Notes under the pieces: model-generated | Told to the model about the DNA's origin: nothing | Databases searched by the model: none | What the model saw: only the letters and a program-made list of their open reading frames with translations | In this document: positions 25,540 to 32,982 of the stretch, piece after piece | Numbering within the stretch: the first letter of the stretch is position 1 | Layout: every line of letters starts with the position of its first letter | Program-made: the position numbers and the translations under genes | Source: a bacterium | GTDB taxonomy: Bacteria; Armatimonadota; Zipacnadia; Zipacnadales; UBA11051 | NCBI GenBank assembly: GCA_021372615.1 | Contig: JAJFUB010000135.1 | Coordinates: forward strand, 1-37,170 | Reading direction: 5' to 3' | DNA length: 37,170 nucleotides

Positions 25540-28368
25540 CTACGGCGTCGCCCCGAATACCTCCACCTCATCCAGCATCGCCCACCCTCTCCGCTCTGCC
25601 CGAATCCGTACATACCGCGCCGCCGTGCCCGGCAGGTGCACCGTCAGGAACGTCGTCTGGCCCCGCCCGCCGGGCTCTGCCGGCGGGGCGTCGCTCTGCC
25701 TCGGAGCGCTCCACGTCTCCCCGTCGGCGGAGGTCGTGACCGTCACCGCGCTCGGGAAGTACACTCCCCCGGGGCCGCCGCCTACGCAGTGCACCCGCAC
25801 GATGCCGACCGGCGTCGGCTGCAGCAGGTCCACCGTCACCTCCGGGCTGCCCTCACTCCACCCGACCGACTTGCCCCAGCCCTCGCCAGGGCGCGAGTAC
25901 ACCCCATCGGTCAGCCGACCGCCCGTGTCCGCGTACTTGGCGGAGGAAGTCGGTGGCGTCGTGCTGTACGAGCCTCCCCCGGCCACGTTCTTGCCCCCCG
26001 ACAGCACTTCGACCTCACTGAGCATCAGCCACGACTTGGGCCGGAAGGAGAGCTTGACGAAGCGCACCGGTGCGGACGGGAAGCTGAGCTGCAGCCACGC
26101 CAACTCACTCAGCTCCTCCCCCACCGTCTCCGAGCCGGTCACGCTCTTCTCCGGGTTGTTGTCGCGCAGCAGCCGCCACTTCACCCCGTCCTCCGAGCCG
26201 AGGACGCAGATGCTGTCAGGGCAGTGCACCGCGGCGTACCCGCCGCCCTGCGCATGCACCCGCACCGCCTCGACCTGCCGCACCGCTCCCAGGTCCAGCA
26301 CCACGGACACCGCTTGGTTGAACCAGCCCACCGTCTTCCCGTCCCCGAACCCCTTCTCGGTCAGCACACCATCGGTCAGTTCCTTGCCCTCGGTATCGGC
26401 GTACCTGGCCGGGAAGGGCGGGGCGAGGCGATAGGGCTTGCCGGAGGCCAGGTTGGTCGCCCGCTGCACCTGGAACTCGTCCCAGGAGGTGTTCGGGCCG
26501 CCGGTCAGGTTGAAGGTGACCGTCTTCGTCGGCGCCGGTGGAAGCGGCATCTCGAGCCACGACTCCCCGGGGCGAGTCACGCGCTGGACCGAGCCCCCCG
26601 CGGGCTTCGCGTCGCCGGCGAGGCTCACGCTGCAGGTTGCCGGCGGGGCGCCCGCGGGAGACACGACATGCACCCGCGCGTTCTGCAAGTACCACGGCTC
26701 GGCGAAGTCGAAGCCCACACTCCCCCGGCCGTTCTTGAAGCGCACCGCGGCCGACGGCTGGGTCGCCGGGGCGAGGCGCCCGTCGGTCAGGACCGTGTTG
26801 CCGCTCGGGGCGCTCCCCGGCTGCAACTCCCCCTGCACGACCGCTGGCACGCCCCACAGTTGGTGCTGGCCCGGGAAGACGACGACTTCATCCACACCGA
26901 GTCGCTGCCCCTCCGTGCCGGATAGCTCCAGGCGCAGGTACCGGGCGAACCGCGGCGCGAACAGGGTCACGGCGAACCCGCTGCGCCACTGCCCCGACTG
27001 CCCCAGCGGCGGGCAGCCGACCTCCGTGCCCTCCTGGTAGTGCGTGCCGTCGCTGCTGGTGGACACCCGAACCGTGGCCGCCGCCGCGGGGCTGCCGCCC
27101 TCGCGGGAAGCGAGATGTACGCGCACATCGCCGACGATCTGCGCGCCGCCCAGATCCACGTCCAGCCGTGCCGGGGCCGCGGCCGACAGCACGCGCCCGG
27201 CCTGCTCGGCCCGGCACAGCCACAGCCCGTCCGTCAGCGTCGGCGCCGCCTGCCCGTTGAGCTTGCAGGCCGCTCCCTCCGCCAGCGACACCGGCCGCCG
27301 CCGGTACGTGCCCTTGTGGAAGCGGTACAGGTCGTCGTACAGCCGGTTGCACTCGGGGTTGTCGCTGGCATACAGCTTGGCGACGGAGTCGTAGCTCTGG
27401 TAGTAGGCGCGGGCGCAGCCGTGCATGTAGCCGTCCAGCTCCGCCGCGCCATGGTTGAGATACAGTTGCAGCTCCAGCCGGTTGCCCGGGTCGGTGTCGG
27501 TGGCGTAGTCCAGCTCCATCTCGACACCCAGGCCCCCCTCGCGGGCGAGGTTGGCGTTCCGGGTGAGCCGCTCCTCATCGGCCACGACGGCCCCCACCGG
27601 CACGCTCATGAAGGCATAGTTGGGCTGCATGATCGCCAGGTCGAAGCCCAGGTTGCGCCACTTCTCGAAGCCCGGCGCCGAGAACCACGGGATCCAGTGG
27701 AAGTTCAGCCCCTGCTCGTGCAGGTACTGACCGGTGGCGCGCCCCACGGCCTCGTCGCGGCCCCCGATCCCCTCGTTCATCCAGTAGCAGCCGTCCAGCT
27801 TCAGGTGGCGGTAGTGCTGCTCTCCCCACCGCGTACGGATGGCGTCCACCACCCACCGAAAGGCCTTGACCCGGTCGGCGTCCACGGCGGCGTTCTCGGG
27901 CTGCCCGTCGCCATCCACATCGCCGAAGTCCTTCGTCTGGGGCGACAGGTAGGGGATCATGATGATGACGCGGGAGACACGGCCGGGGGACTTCAGGCGC
28001 TGGCCGACCGCCTCGATGCAGGCATCGAGCGCCGCCAGGTTCCGGTCGGGCATGAAGAGCTGGTCCACGTAGAACTGCCAGTCGCTGAACTTGGCCGACC
28101 CGTTGATGTAGTCGCCCCCGGTCGGCGCGCCCCCGAACATCAGGAACAGCCACGCATCGTAGAACCAGTCGCGCGGCACGCCCCCGGCCGCCTTGTCCAA
28201 GTAGGCAACATAGGGCAGGAAGTCCTGCTGGGCCCAGTGGCCGGGCGCCATGTACGCGAGCATGATGTCGTGCATGCTCCCGTAGCGCTCAGCCTCAGGC
28301 GGCGCATAGTCGGCGTGAACCAGTGAGCTGAGCGGCAGCAGCATGAGGAGGGGAAGAGCGTAGCGCAT
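25540..28368 (-). CDS. secreted DUF4855 protein with discoidin-like domains
   Basis: About 942 residues. A signal peptide (MRYALPLLMLLPLSSLVHA) leads into a DUF4855 domain (about 20-365): YGSMHDIMLAYM, LPYVAYLDKAAGGVPRDWFYDAWLFL, LDGCYWMNEGIGG, PNYAF and a DGYMHGCARAYY segment. The rest is several F5/8 type C (discoidin)-like domains, shown by repeated ARYLRLELSG, RFVKLSF and ARYVRIRAERRGWAMLDEVEVFG endings, usually glycan-binding. DUF4855 is a barrel of presumed glycosidase type. Two in-frame starts 18 bases apart (28386 and 28368) both give a signal peptide; neither has a clear ribosome binding site. It follows the permease gene, so it may hydrolyse the glycan whose product is imported. Confidence 0.82.
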   Translation of the reverse strand: MRYALPLLMLLPLSSLVHADYAPPEAERYGSMHDIMLAYMAPGHWAQQDFLPYVAYLDKAAGGVPRDWFYDAWLFLMFGGAPTGGDYINGSAKFSDWQFYVDQLFMPDRNLAALDACIEAVGQRLKSPGRVSRVIIMIPYLSPQTKDFGDVDGDGQPENAAVDADRVKAFRWVVDAIRTRWGEQHYRHLKLDGCYWMNEGIGGRDEAVGRATGQYLHEQGLNFHWIPWFSAPGFEKWRNLGFDLAIMQPNYAFMSVPVGAVVADEERLTRNANLAREGGLGVEMELDYATDTDPGNRLELQLYLNHGAAELDGYMHGCARAYYQSYDSVAKLYASDNPECNRLYDDLYRFHKGTYRRRPVSLAEGAACKLNGQAAPTLTDGLWLCRAEQAGRVLSAAAPARLDVDLGGAQIVGDVRVHLASREGGSPAAAATVRVSTSSDGTHYQEGTEVGCPPLGQSGQWRSGFAVTLFAPRFARYLRLELSGTEGQRLGVDEVVVFPGQHQLWGVPAVVQGELQPGSAPSGNTVLTDGRLAPATQPSAAVRFKNGRGSVGFDFAEPWYLQNARVHVVSPAGAPPATCSVSLAGDAKPAGGSVQRVTRPGESWLEMPLPPAPTKTVTFNLTGGPNTSWDEFQVQRATNLASGKPYRLAPPFPARYADTEGKELTDGVLTEKGFGDGKTVGWFNQAVSVVLDLGAVRQVEAVRVHAQGGGYAAVHCPDSICVLGSEDGVKWRLLRDNNPEKSVTGSETVGEELSELAWLQLSFPSAPVRFVKLSFRPKSWLMLSEVEVLSGGKNVAGGGSYSTTPPTSSAKYADTGGRLTDGVYSRPGEGWGKSVGWSEGSPEVTVDLLQPTPVGIVRVHCVGGGPGGVYFPSAVTVTTSADGETWSAPRQSDAPPAEPGGRGQTTFLTVHLPGTAARYVRIRAERRGWAMLDEVEVFGATP

Positions 28369-28453
28369 GGCGGAGGGTTCGCCCATGAGTCGTCTTGACC
28401 TGCCAGTGGGGTGCCCACTGCTCGCCGAGACCCGCCAACGCGACACAGGTCGT

Positions 28454-28483
28454 GGGTGTCGCGCCGTGTGCGACGGGCCCCGC
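28454..28483 (+). repeat. GCGTCGTGTGCG-type dispersed repeat, copy 3
   Basis: GTCGCGCCGTGTGCGA followed by CGGGCCCCGC matches 27 of 30 positions of the arm at 19194. It occupies the gap between the permease stop and the DUF4855 start. Confidence 0.7.
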
Positions 28484-28496
28484 GACCTGCGGCTAT

Positions 28497-29732
28497 CTAC
28501 CCCTTCATCCCGCTGAGCACGATCCCGCGCACGAAGTACCGCTGCCCCACCAGGAACACCACGATCACCGGCGCCATGACCATCACACTCGCGGCCATCA
28601 GCAGCGGCCAGTCCGTGTTGTACTGACTCATGAAGGCGTACAGCCCCAGCATCAGCGGGCGCTTCTCCATCGAGTTGATGACGATCAGCGGCCACATGAA
28701 CGAGTTCCACGTGCCCAGGAAGATGAAGGTCGTCAGCGTCGCCAGCGCCGGTCCGGAGAGGGGGAGGATCACATTGCGGTACACACCCCACAACCCGCAG
28801 CCATCCATCTTCGCCGCGTCCTCCAGATCGCGCGGGATGGACAGGAAGAACTGCCGCAGCAGGAACGTGCCGTACGCCGTGAACATCGGCGGCAGGATCA
28901 TCGCCAGGTAGGTGTCCACCCACCCCATCACCTTCAGCAGCACGAACACGGGGATCATGGTCACGACCGACGGCACCATCATCGTGCCCAGGTAGCCCAG
29001 GAAGAGGCGGTCGCGCCCGGGGAAGCTCAGGCGCGCGAAGGCGAAGGCCGCCAGGCTGGACGTGAACACCGCCCCCGCCGTGACCAGGATCGTGACGATC
29101 AGCGAGTTGAGGTAGAAGGCGACGAAGGCGTTCCGCAGCGGGAAGCCCGGGAAGTGCAGCGGCCCCAGCTTCGCGAACCCCAGGTTGAGCTGGTAGGGCA
29201 GGTCCCACGACAGCCAGTTGCGCTGCAGCCGCAGTGCGCGCCAGGCCTCCGGGTAGTTGCTCCACCGCAGGCGCACCTGCTTGACCGGGGTGAGCACGCC
29301 AGGAGCCAGGCGCACGGTGAAGGGCTGCCCGAGCTGGCCGTCCGCCAGCAGCGCCGCCACCTCGGCCTCCCCGGGCGCGGTGCGCAGCCGCACGACGCGC
29401 TGCCCGGTACGCCCGACACTCCCGTCGGGCGACACACCGGCATCGGTACGCCCGACACTCTTGTCGGGCGACGCACCCGTACCCCCGCGCCCGACAGGAG
29501 TGTCGGGCGTACCGGCAAGGATGAAGACCGGCAACTCCTCCCCCGTCCTCGGGTCGCGCCATGTCTGCGGCTCGCGCGGGACGAACTGCGGCGGGAACTC
29601 CCCGACCGCATCGGGTGCCTTGAGCGAAGTCGAGACCATCCACAGCAGCGGCAGCAGCATCGTCACGCCGCCGACGATGAGCGCGGCATGCGCGACGGCT
29701 GGCCACGGGTTGCGCGGGCGTCGGCGCTTCAT
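28497..29732 (-). CDS. carbohydrate ABC transporter permease (MalG type)
   Basis: A 411-residue inner-membrane permease. TM1 is about residues 15-38; the remaining helices lie after about 205, with the cytoplasmic EAA-type loop EDAAKMDGCGLWGVYRNVILPLSGPAL that contacts the ATPase, and the family end SQYNTDWPLLMAASVMVMAP. It would be one half of a sugar-importing channel. The MalF-type partner, binding protein and ATPase are not in the window. The external loop after TM1 is very long, and residues 73-111 are encoded by three copies of one palindrome, read as repeating TPD/SPD-x-x-VGR units. The ATG overlaps the stop of the preceding gene (ATGA), so translation is coupled. Confidence 0.9.
   Translation of the reverse strand: MKRRRPRNPWPAVAHAALIVGGVTMLLPLLWMVSTSLKAPDAVGEFPPQFVPREPQTWRDPRTGEELPVFILAGTPDTPVGRGGTGASPDKSVGRTDAGVSPDGSVGRTGQRVVRLRTAPGEAEVAALLADGQLGQPFTVRLAPGVLTPVKQVRLRWSNYPEAWRALRLQRNWLSWDLPYQLNLGFAKLGPLHFPGFPLRNAFVAFYLNSLIVTILVTAGAVFTSSLAAFAFARLSFPGRDRLFLGYLGTMMVPSVVTMIPVFVLLKVMGWVDTYLAMILPPMFTAYGTFLLRQFFLSIPRDLEDAAKMDGCGLWGVYRNVILPLSGPALATLTTFIFLGTWNSFMWPLIVINSMEKRPLMLGLYAFMSQYNTDWPLLMAASVMVMAPVIVVFLVGQRYFVRGIVLSGMKG
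29406..29513. repeat. three copies of the GCCCGACA/TGTCGGGC palindrome inside the permease gene
   Basis: Copies at 29406-29431, 29444-29470 and, inverted, 29489-29513 each carry the GGTAC flank and a GCCCGAC stem with a short loop. The second differs from the intergenic copy at 10663-10689 by one loop base. Because the element is palindromic, both orientations encode similar peptides. The array lies in the external loop of the permease. Confidence 0.9.
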
Positions 29733-30544
29733 GGCAGCGGCTGCCCCGGGGGCGGTGGTGGTGCCAGTGGCAGTGGCGGCGGGGGCGGGGGCACGGGGGG
29801 CCGCGGCGGAGTGGGTGTGGCGGCCTGCAGCGGCTTGAGCACCCCACGGGCCAACTGGAACTGTGCCGAGCTGCGGATGTCGTCCCGCAGGTGGGTGAAG
29901 AAGTCGTCCTCGGTCATCTCGGGGCTCAGGCCGCCGTGCTGTGGCGTCATCTCCTGCATCTTCAGCAGGTGCTGCTCCCACAGTGCCGCCACCGTCGTCG
30001 GCCGGTGGTAGACGATGGTCTTGCTGGGCTGACTATCAATGCTGGGGTGGCTCCGGCGGCCGACGCTGGTGAGGTCCGCGCCATCGTTGAACAGGCTGGT
30101 GAACTCGGCGTAGGTCAGGCCCTGGCCGGAGACGGCCTTGATGGCCCCCGCCGCCCCGGCCGAATGGTAGGTCACGTCCGCGAAGGCCTGGTTCTCCTCG
30201 TGCACGCAGGCATACATGATCGGCGCGAACTGCAGCTCCGGGACCAGGAACGTGGTGAAGTGGCGGAAGCCGAGCGCCGCCAGTTCGTCGAGCAGCCTCT
30301 CGATGCGACCGGCGGCGGGCTCGGGGACCGGTTCGCGCGGCGACTGGAAGCTGATCTCGCGCGGCATCTGCCCGGCCGACAGGTGGATGTTGCAGAGCTT
30401 GAAGAACCCGACGAACCACGCGGACAGGATGAATGTGACCGGGTTGCCGGCCGCGCGGTACAGCTCGCGCCACGTCACCGCCGCCATGTTCACCGAATAC
30501 CACTGCTGGGGGTTGGGGTACTCCGTCAGCGATCGCTCAGCCAT
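29729..30544 (-). CDS. uncharacterised protein with proline-rich C-terminal tail
   Basis: A 271-residue protein I do not recognise. Residues 1-235 look like a soluble alpha/beta domain with conserved-looking stretches (LGFRHFTTFLVPELQFAPIMYACVH in pieces: FRHFTTFLVPEL, FAPIMYACVHEENQAF; then FTSLFNDGADLTSV and TIVYHRPTT). A hydrophobic stretch near residues 35-50 (TFILSAWFVGFFKL) could be one membrane helix. The last 30 residues are almost all Pro with Ala, Leu and Thr, a flexible tail. GGAGG lies before the ATG. It is 15 bases downstream of the UroD-like gene and overlaps the permease start, so it is co-translated with the transporter. A role in transport or sensing is only a guess. Confidence 0.7.
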   Translation of the reverse strand: MAERSLTEYPNPQQWYSVNMAAVTWRELYRAAGNPVTFILSAWFVGFFKLCNIHLSAGQMPREISFQSPREPVPEPAAGRIERLLDELAALGFRHFTTFLVPELQFAPIMYACVHEENQAFADVTYHSAGAAGAIKAVSGQGLTYAEFTSLFNDGADLTSVGRRSHPSIDSQPSKTIVYHRPTTVAALWEQHLLKMQEMTPQHGGLSPEMTEDDFFTHLRDDIRSSAQFQLARGVLKPLQAATPTPPRPPVPPPPPPLPLAPPPPPGQPLP

Positions 30545-30559
30545 GGTTCCCTCCGCCGC

Positions 30560-31792
30560 CTACGCGTATTCGTCCGTGATCCCGCGCACAATCTGCACCC
30601 AGTCACGCAGCAACTCCGGCTTGTGGTCCACCGTCTGCACGTCCTTGAGATTGATGTCCACGTAACAGCCCCTCATCGCTGCCATCCCCTCGCGGATGAT
30701 CCGCTTGATCTTGTCGGGGTAGAACCCACAGCAGATCATCTCCGCCGGGCTAGGCCGCCACGAGATGATGTAGTCCGTGCCGATCTGCTCGGCGCACTTC
30801 GCCGGGTCGGCCACCGGCGTCACCGAGAACCGCCGCAGGTTCCGCACCTGCCGCAGCATGTCCACCTTGTGGGTCAGGTCCTCACAGCACCCGTACGAGG
30901 CGAGGCCGAACTGCTCCATGATCGGGCGCTGGTATTGTAGCAGGAATTCGTCATGCATGCGCGGCCCGATGAGCGCGTACTCCTGGGCGGCAAAGAACGT
31001 CCACAGGCTGCTCCGCTGCACGCCATACACGTTCGGCGCCGGGTCGGGCAGCTCGCGCGAGTAGCACATCGCCTGCGCGTTGTGGTTGGTCAGGCTCCAG
31101 TCGCCCGCCGCCTCGGCCTCGTCGTGGGACTTAAGGATCCCGTCGCGCATGAACGACAGCAGCTCATGCAGCCACGCCACGTTGTCGGTCATGTCGAGCA
31201 TGAGTTGATCCAGGCCGCGCAGGTAGAACAGCGCCGTGGACAGGTCCGCCCACCAGCCCGACCACAGCGGCGACCGGTCCACCGTCACCGTCAGCAGGTC
31301 GCCGACGGCGTCCCCGAGCTTCTGGACGTTGGCCGCCGTCGCCTCCTCATTGATCTCGTGCTTCGGCACGACCATCCTGTCGAGGTCCGACAGCTCCTGC
31401 AGTGCCGGCTTGTGCTTCCACGCCCCGCCCGCCACCCCGCTGTGGGTGTAGGTGTGTCCGACGCCCCAGATGCCGTTCGGCGGGCTCCAGACCGAGGCCC
31501 GCACCGTGAGCCAGGGCTCGATGATCGTGTCCTCGCGCAGGCTGTGCTTGAAGATCGCCTGCTTGAGTTGTGTCTCGTAGGTCCGGTAGAAGGGGTCCTC
31601 ACACCGCGGCTCGGCATCGGGATGCTCGGGCCAGGCCGCCTCCCAGCCGCAGATGATGAGTGGCCGGGTGCGCTCGAAGCTGTTGTGGCCGCGCCACAGC
31701 TCGCGCTTCTCGTCCTGGATCTGGTCGGCCGCGATGTCGGCGACCTGTGTGGCCAGGTTCCGCAGGATGGCGACGTCGGCTGAAGTGGACAT
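30560..31792 (-). CDS. uroporphyrinogen decarboxylase-like (UroD/MtaA superfamily) protein
   Basis: A 410-residue protein resembling divergent members of the UroD superfamily (PF01208), which includes heme-pathway decarboxylases and corrinoid methyltransferases. Supporting features are the barrel-like C-terminal half: SLWTFFAAQEYALIGPRMHDEFLLQYQRPIMEQFG in pieces, YGCCEDLTHKVDMLRQV near 295-310, RRFSVTPVADPAKCAEQIG, and DYIISWRPSPAEMI. A zinc-binding H-x-C motif typical of MtaA-like enzymes is not obvious; the CC pair near 297 could substitute. The substrate is unknown and true heme synthesis is unlikely given the divergence. AAGGAG lies six bases before the ATG. It lies between the PK_C-type gene (39-base gap) and the unknown protein (15-base gap) in one operon. 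Confidence 0.65.
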   Translation of the reverse strand: MSTSADVAILRNLATQVADIAADQIQDEKRELWRGHNSFERTRPLIICGWEAAWPEHPDAEPRCEDPFYRTYETQLKQAIFKHSLREDTIIEPWLTVRASVWSPPNGIWGVGHTYTHSGVAGGAWKHKPALQELSDLDRMVVPKHEINEEATAANVQKLGDAVGDLLTVTVDRSPLWSGWWADLSTALFYLRGLDQLMLDMTDNVAWLHELLSFMRDGILKSHDEAEAAGDWSLTNHNAQAMCYSRELPDPAPNVYGVQRSSLWTFFAAQEYALIGPRMHDEFLLQYQRPIMEQFGLASYGCCEDLTHKVDMLRQVRNLRRFSVTPVADPAKCAEQIGTDYIISWRPSPAEMICCGFYPDKIKRIIREGMAAMRGCYVDINLKDVQTVDHKPELLRDWVQIVRGITDEYA

Positions 31793-31831
31793 GCCGGCTC
31801 CTTCGCGACGGAATTGGGTCAGGCGATTGCC

Positions 31832-32398
31832 TCACCCGCGCGCCATGGCGATGACCTCGCGCACGCGCAGGTCGAAGAAGTTGTTCTGGTGGGCCGCCTT
31901 GAGCACGATGGCGCAGTCGCAGCCCTTGCCGCTGCCGCCCAGCGCGATGATGTCCTCACTCGTCGGGGCGCAGGCCGCGTCGGCGGCCATGACCGCGATC
32001 TCAATCGCGACTTTCATCCCCTGCCCCAGGCACCGGTACGCATACGCGATGATCTCCAGCGGACCGATGGTCCCGAACTTGTTCTTGATCGCGCGCTCCA
32101 CCCCGCTCAGCGCGTGGGAACAGATGACGACCTCAATGCCCTGCGCCCGCAGCTCCTCGCGTCGCGCCACCGGCATCGCGTCATCGCCCTGCTGGAAGCC
32201 CGCGTGGTAGCTGACGCACACCACCCGCATGTCCCGGTCGCCCACAGCGGCCCGCAGCTTCTCGGCGCTGTCGCCGCTCGTCGAGGCCACGACGAGGACC
32301 CGCACGCCCAACTCCTCGGCCCGCTGCACGGCCGCCGCGATGGTCGCCTCCGTATTGGCCGGCCCCGCCTGGTCGAAGTACACGATGTCCTTGCGCAT
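31832..32398 (-). CDS. stand-alone pyruvate kinase C-terminal (alpha/beta) domain protein
   Basis: A 188-residue protein matching PK_C (PF02887) without the catalytic barrel of pyruvate kinase. MRKDIVYFDQAGPANTEATIAAAVQRAEELGVRVLVVASTSG opens as such domains do (quoted: GPANTEATIAAAVQRAEELG), and the C-terminal DIIALGGSGKGCDCAIVLKAAH carries the phosphate-loop-like glycines. In pyruvate kinase this domain binds fructose 1,6-bisphosphate; free-standing versions are widespread and uncharacterised, perhaps metabolite sensors. The start at 32398 is supported by AAGGAG eight bases upstream; the longer open frame is not family-like. It follows the small membrane protein by 13 bases. Confidence 0.8.
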   Translation of the reverse strand: MRKDIVYFDQAGPANTEATIAAAVQRAEELGVRVLVVASTSGDSAEKLRAAVGDRDMRVVCVSYHAGFQQGDDAMPVARREELRAQGIEVVICSHALSGVERAIKNKFGTIGPLEIIAYAYRCLGQGMKVAIEIAVMAADAACAPTSEDIIALGGSGKGCDCAIVLKAAHQNNFFDLRVREVIAMARG

Positions 32399-32411
32399 GA
32401 CGTGGTCTCCT

Positions 32412-32702
32412 TCATGGACGGCGTCGCCGTGGGAGCAGGCACAACCCGACCAGCCCCACGGCGAAGACCAGCGCCCCCTGCAGCGCCCAGACGCCATCGG
32501 CGAAGAGGTTCGTCCGATGGATGTCCTGGGCTCCGAAGGCCACCGTGACGGCCCGCAGGTCCGCCCCCGACGCCGCGACGGCCCGGTAGTGCGCGTACGC
32601 CAACTGCAACTGGCGCCAGTCCTGCAGGGCGAAGTAACCGCTGATGCCAACGACCAGCAGCCCCGGCACGACGACGAGCACGATCAGCAGTAGTTGCCGC
32701 AC
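32412..32702 (-). CDS. small two-helix membrane protein
   Basis: A 96-residue hypothetical with two clear hydrophobic segments (LLLIVLVVVPGLLVVGISGYF near 4-24 and WALQGALVFAVGLVGLCLL near 72-90) and a basic C-terminal end (PRRRRP). The helix spacing, a charged loop and the tight position 13 bases before the PK_C-type gene support a real gene. The start is GTG with a closely spaced GAGGG, so it is weak. Family unknown; it probably sits in the inner membrane. Confidence 0.55.
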   Translation of the reverse strand: MRQLLLIVLVVVPGLLVVGISGYFALQDWRQLQLAYAHYRAVAASGADLRAVTVAFGAQDIHRTNLFADGVWALQGALVFAVGLVGLCLLPRRRRP

Positions 32703-32751
32703 GATCCCTCACAGTACCGCGGGCGGCCGCGCCCGGACGCCACGGGAGCAC

Positions 32752-32943
32752 GGCCAGCAGAGCTGGCCCTGGCACGCGGCGCAGGGGTGCCACGGCCAGG
32801 CCCCCTGGCCGTGCCCGGGCGAGCGCCCGCCTTACAGCGTCTTCCCCGCAACCCGCACCCGGCCTGGACCGCCTTCGTTCAGCGTCCGCAGGACGTTCGG
32901 CGATCCGCAGGATCGCCCCTCAGCCCGGCGCTTCAGCGCCGGG
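32752..32943. repeat. cluster of short palindromes between the GH35 and small membrane protein genes
   Basis: At least five stem-loops: GGCCAGC/GCTGGCC at 32752-32768, CACGGCCAGG/CCTGGCCGTG at 32791-32813, CGTCC-GCA-GGACG at 32883-32895, GGCGATCC-GCA-GGATCGCC at 32899-32917, and CCCGGCGCT/AGCGCCGGG at 32924-32943. The two GCA-loop hairpins again share loop and context but have different arms. The 280-base gap holds no gene. Confidence 0.75.
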
Positions 32944-32982
32944 GAAGGGCGCCCCCTCCTCTCCTCCTCCGGCCTGTCGTCC

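Noticed and set aside
25540-29847. A single 1435-codon open frame on the minus strand.
   Set aside because: Only the part from 28386 or 28368 down is protein-like (signal peptide, DUF4855, discoidin domains). The upstream part runs out of frame through the permease gene and is low-complexity Arg/Ala/Gly.
30560-31792. Calling the UroD-like gene hemE.
   Set aside because: It is too divergent: the N-terminal substrate-binding signature of true uroporphyrinogen decarboxylase is not visible and no other heme gene is nearby.
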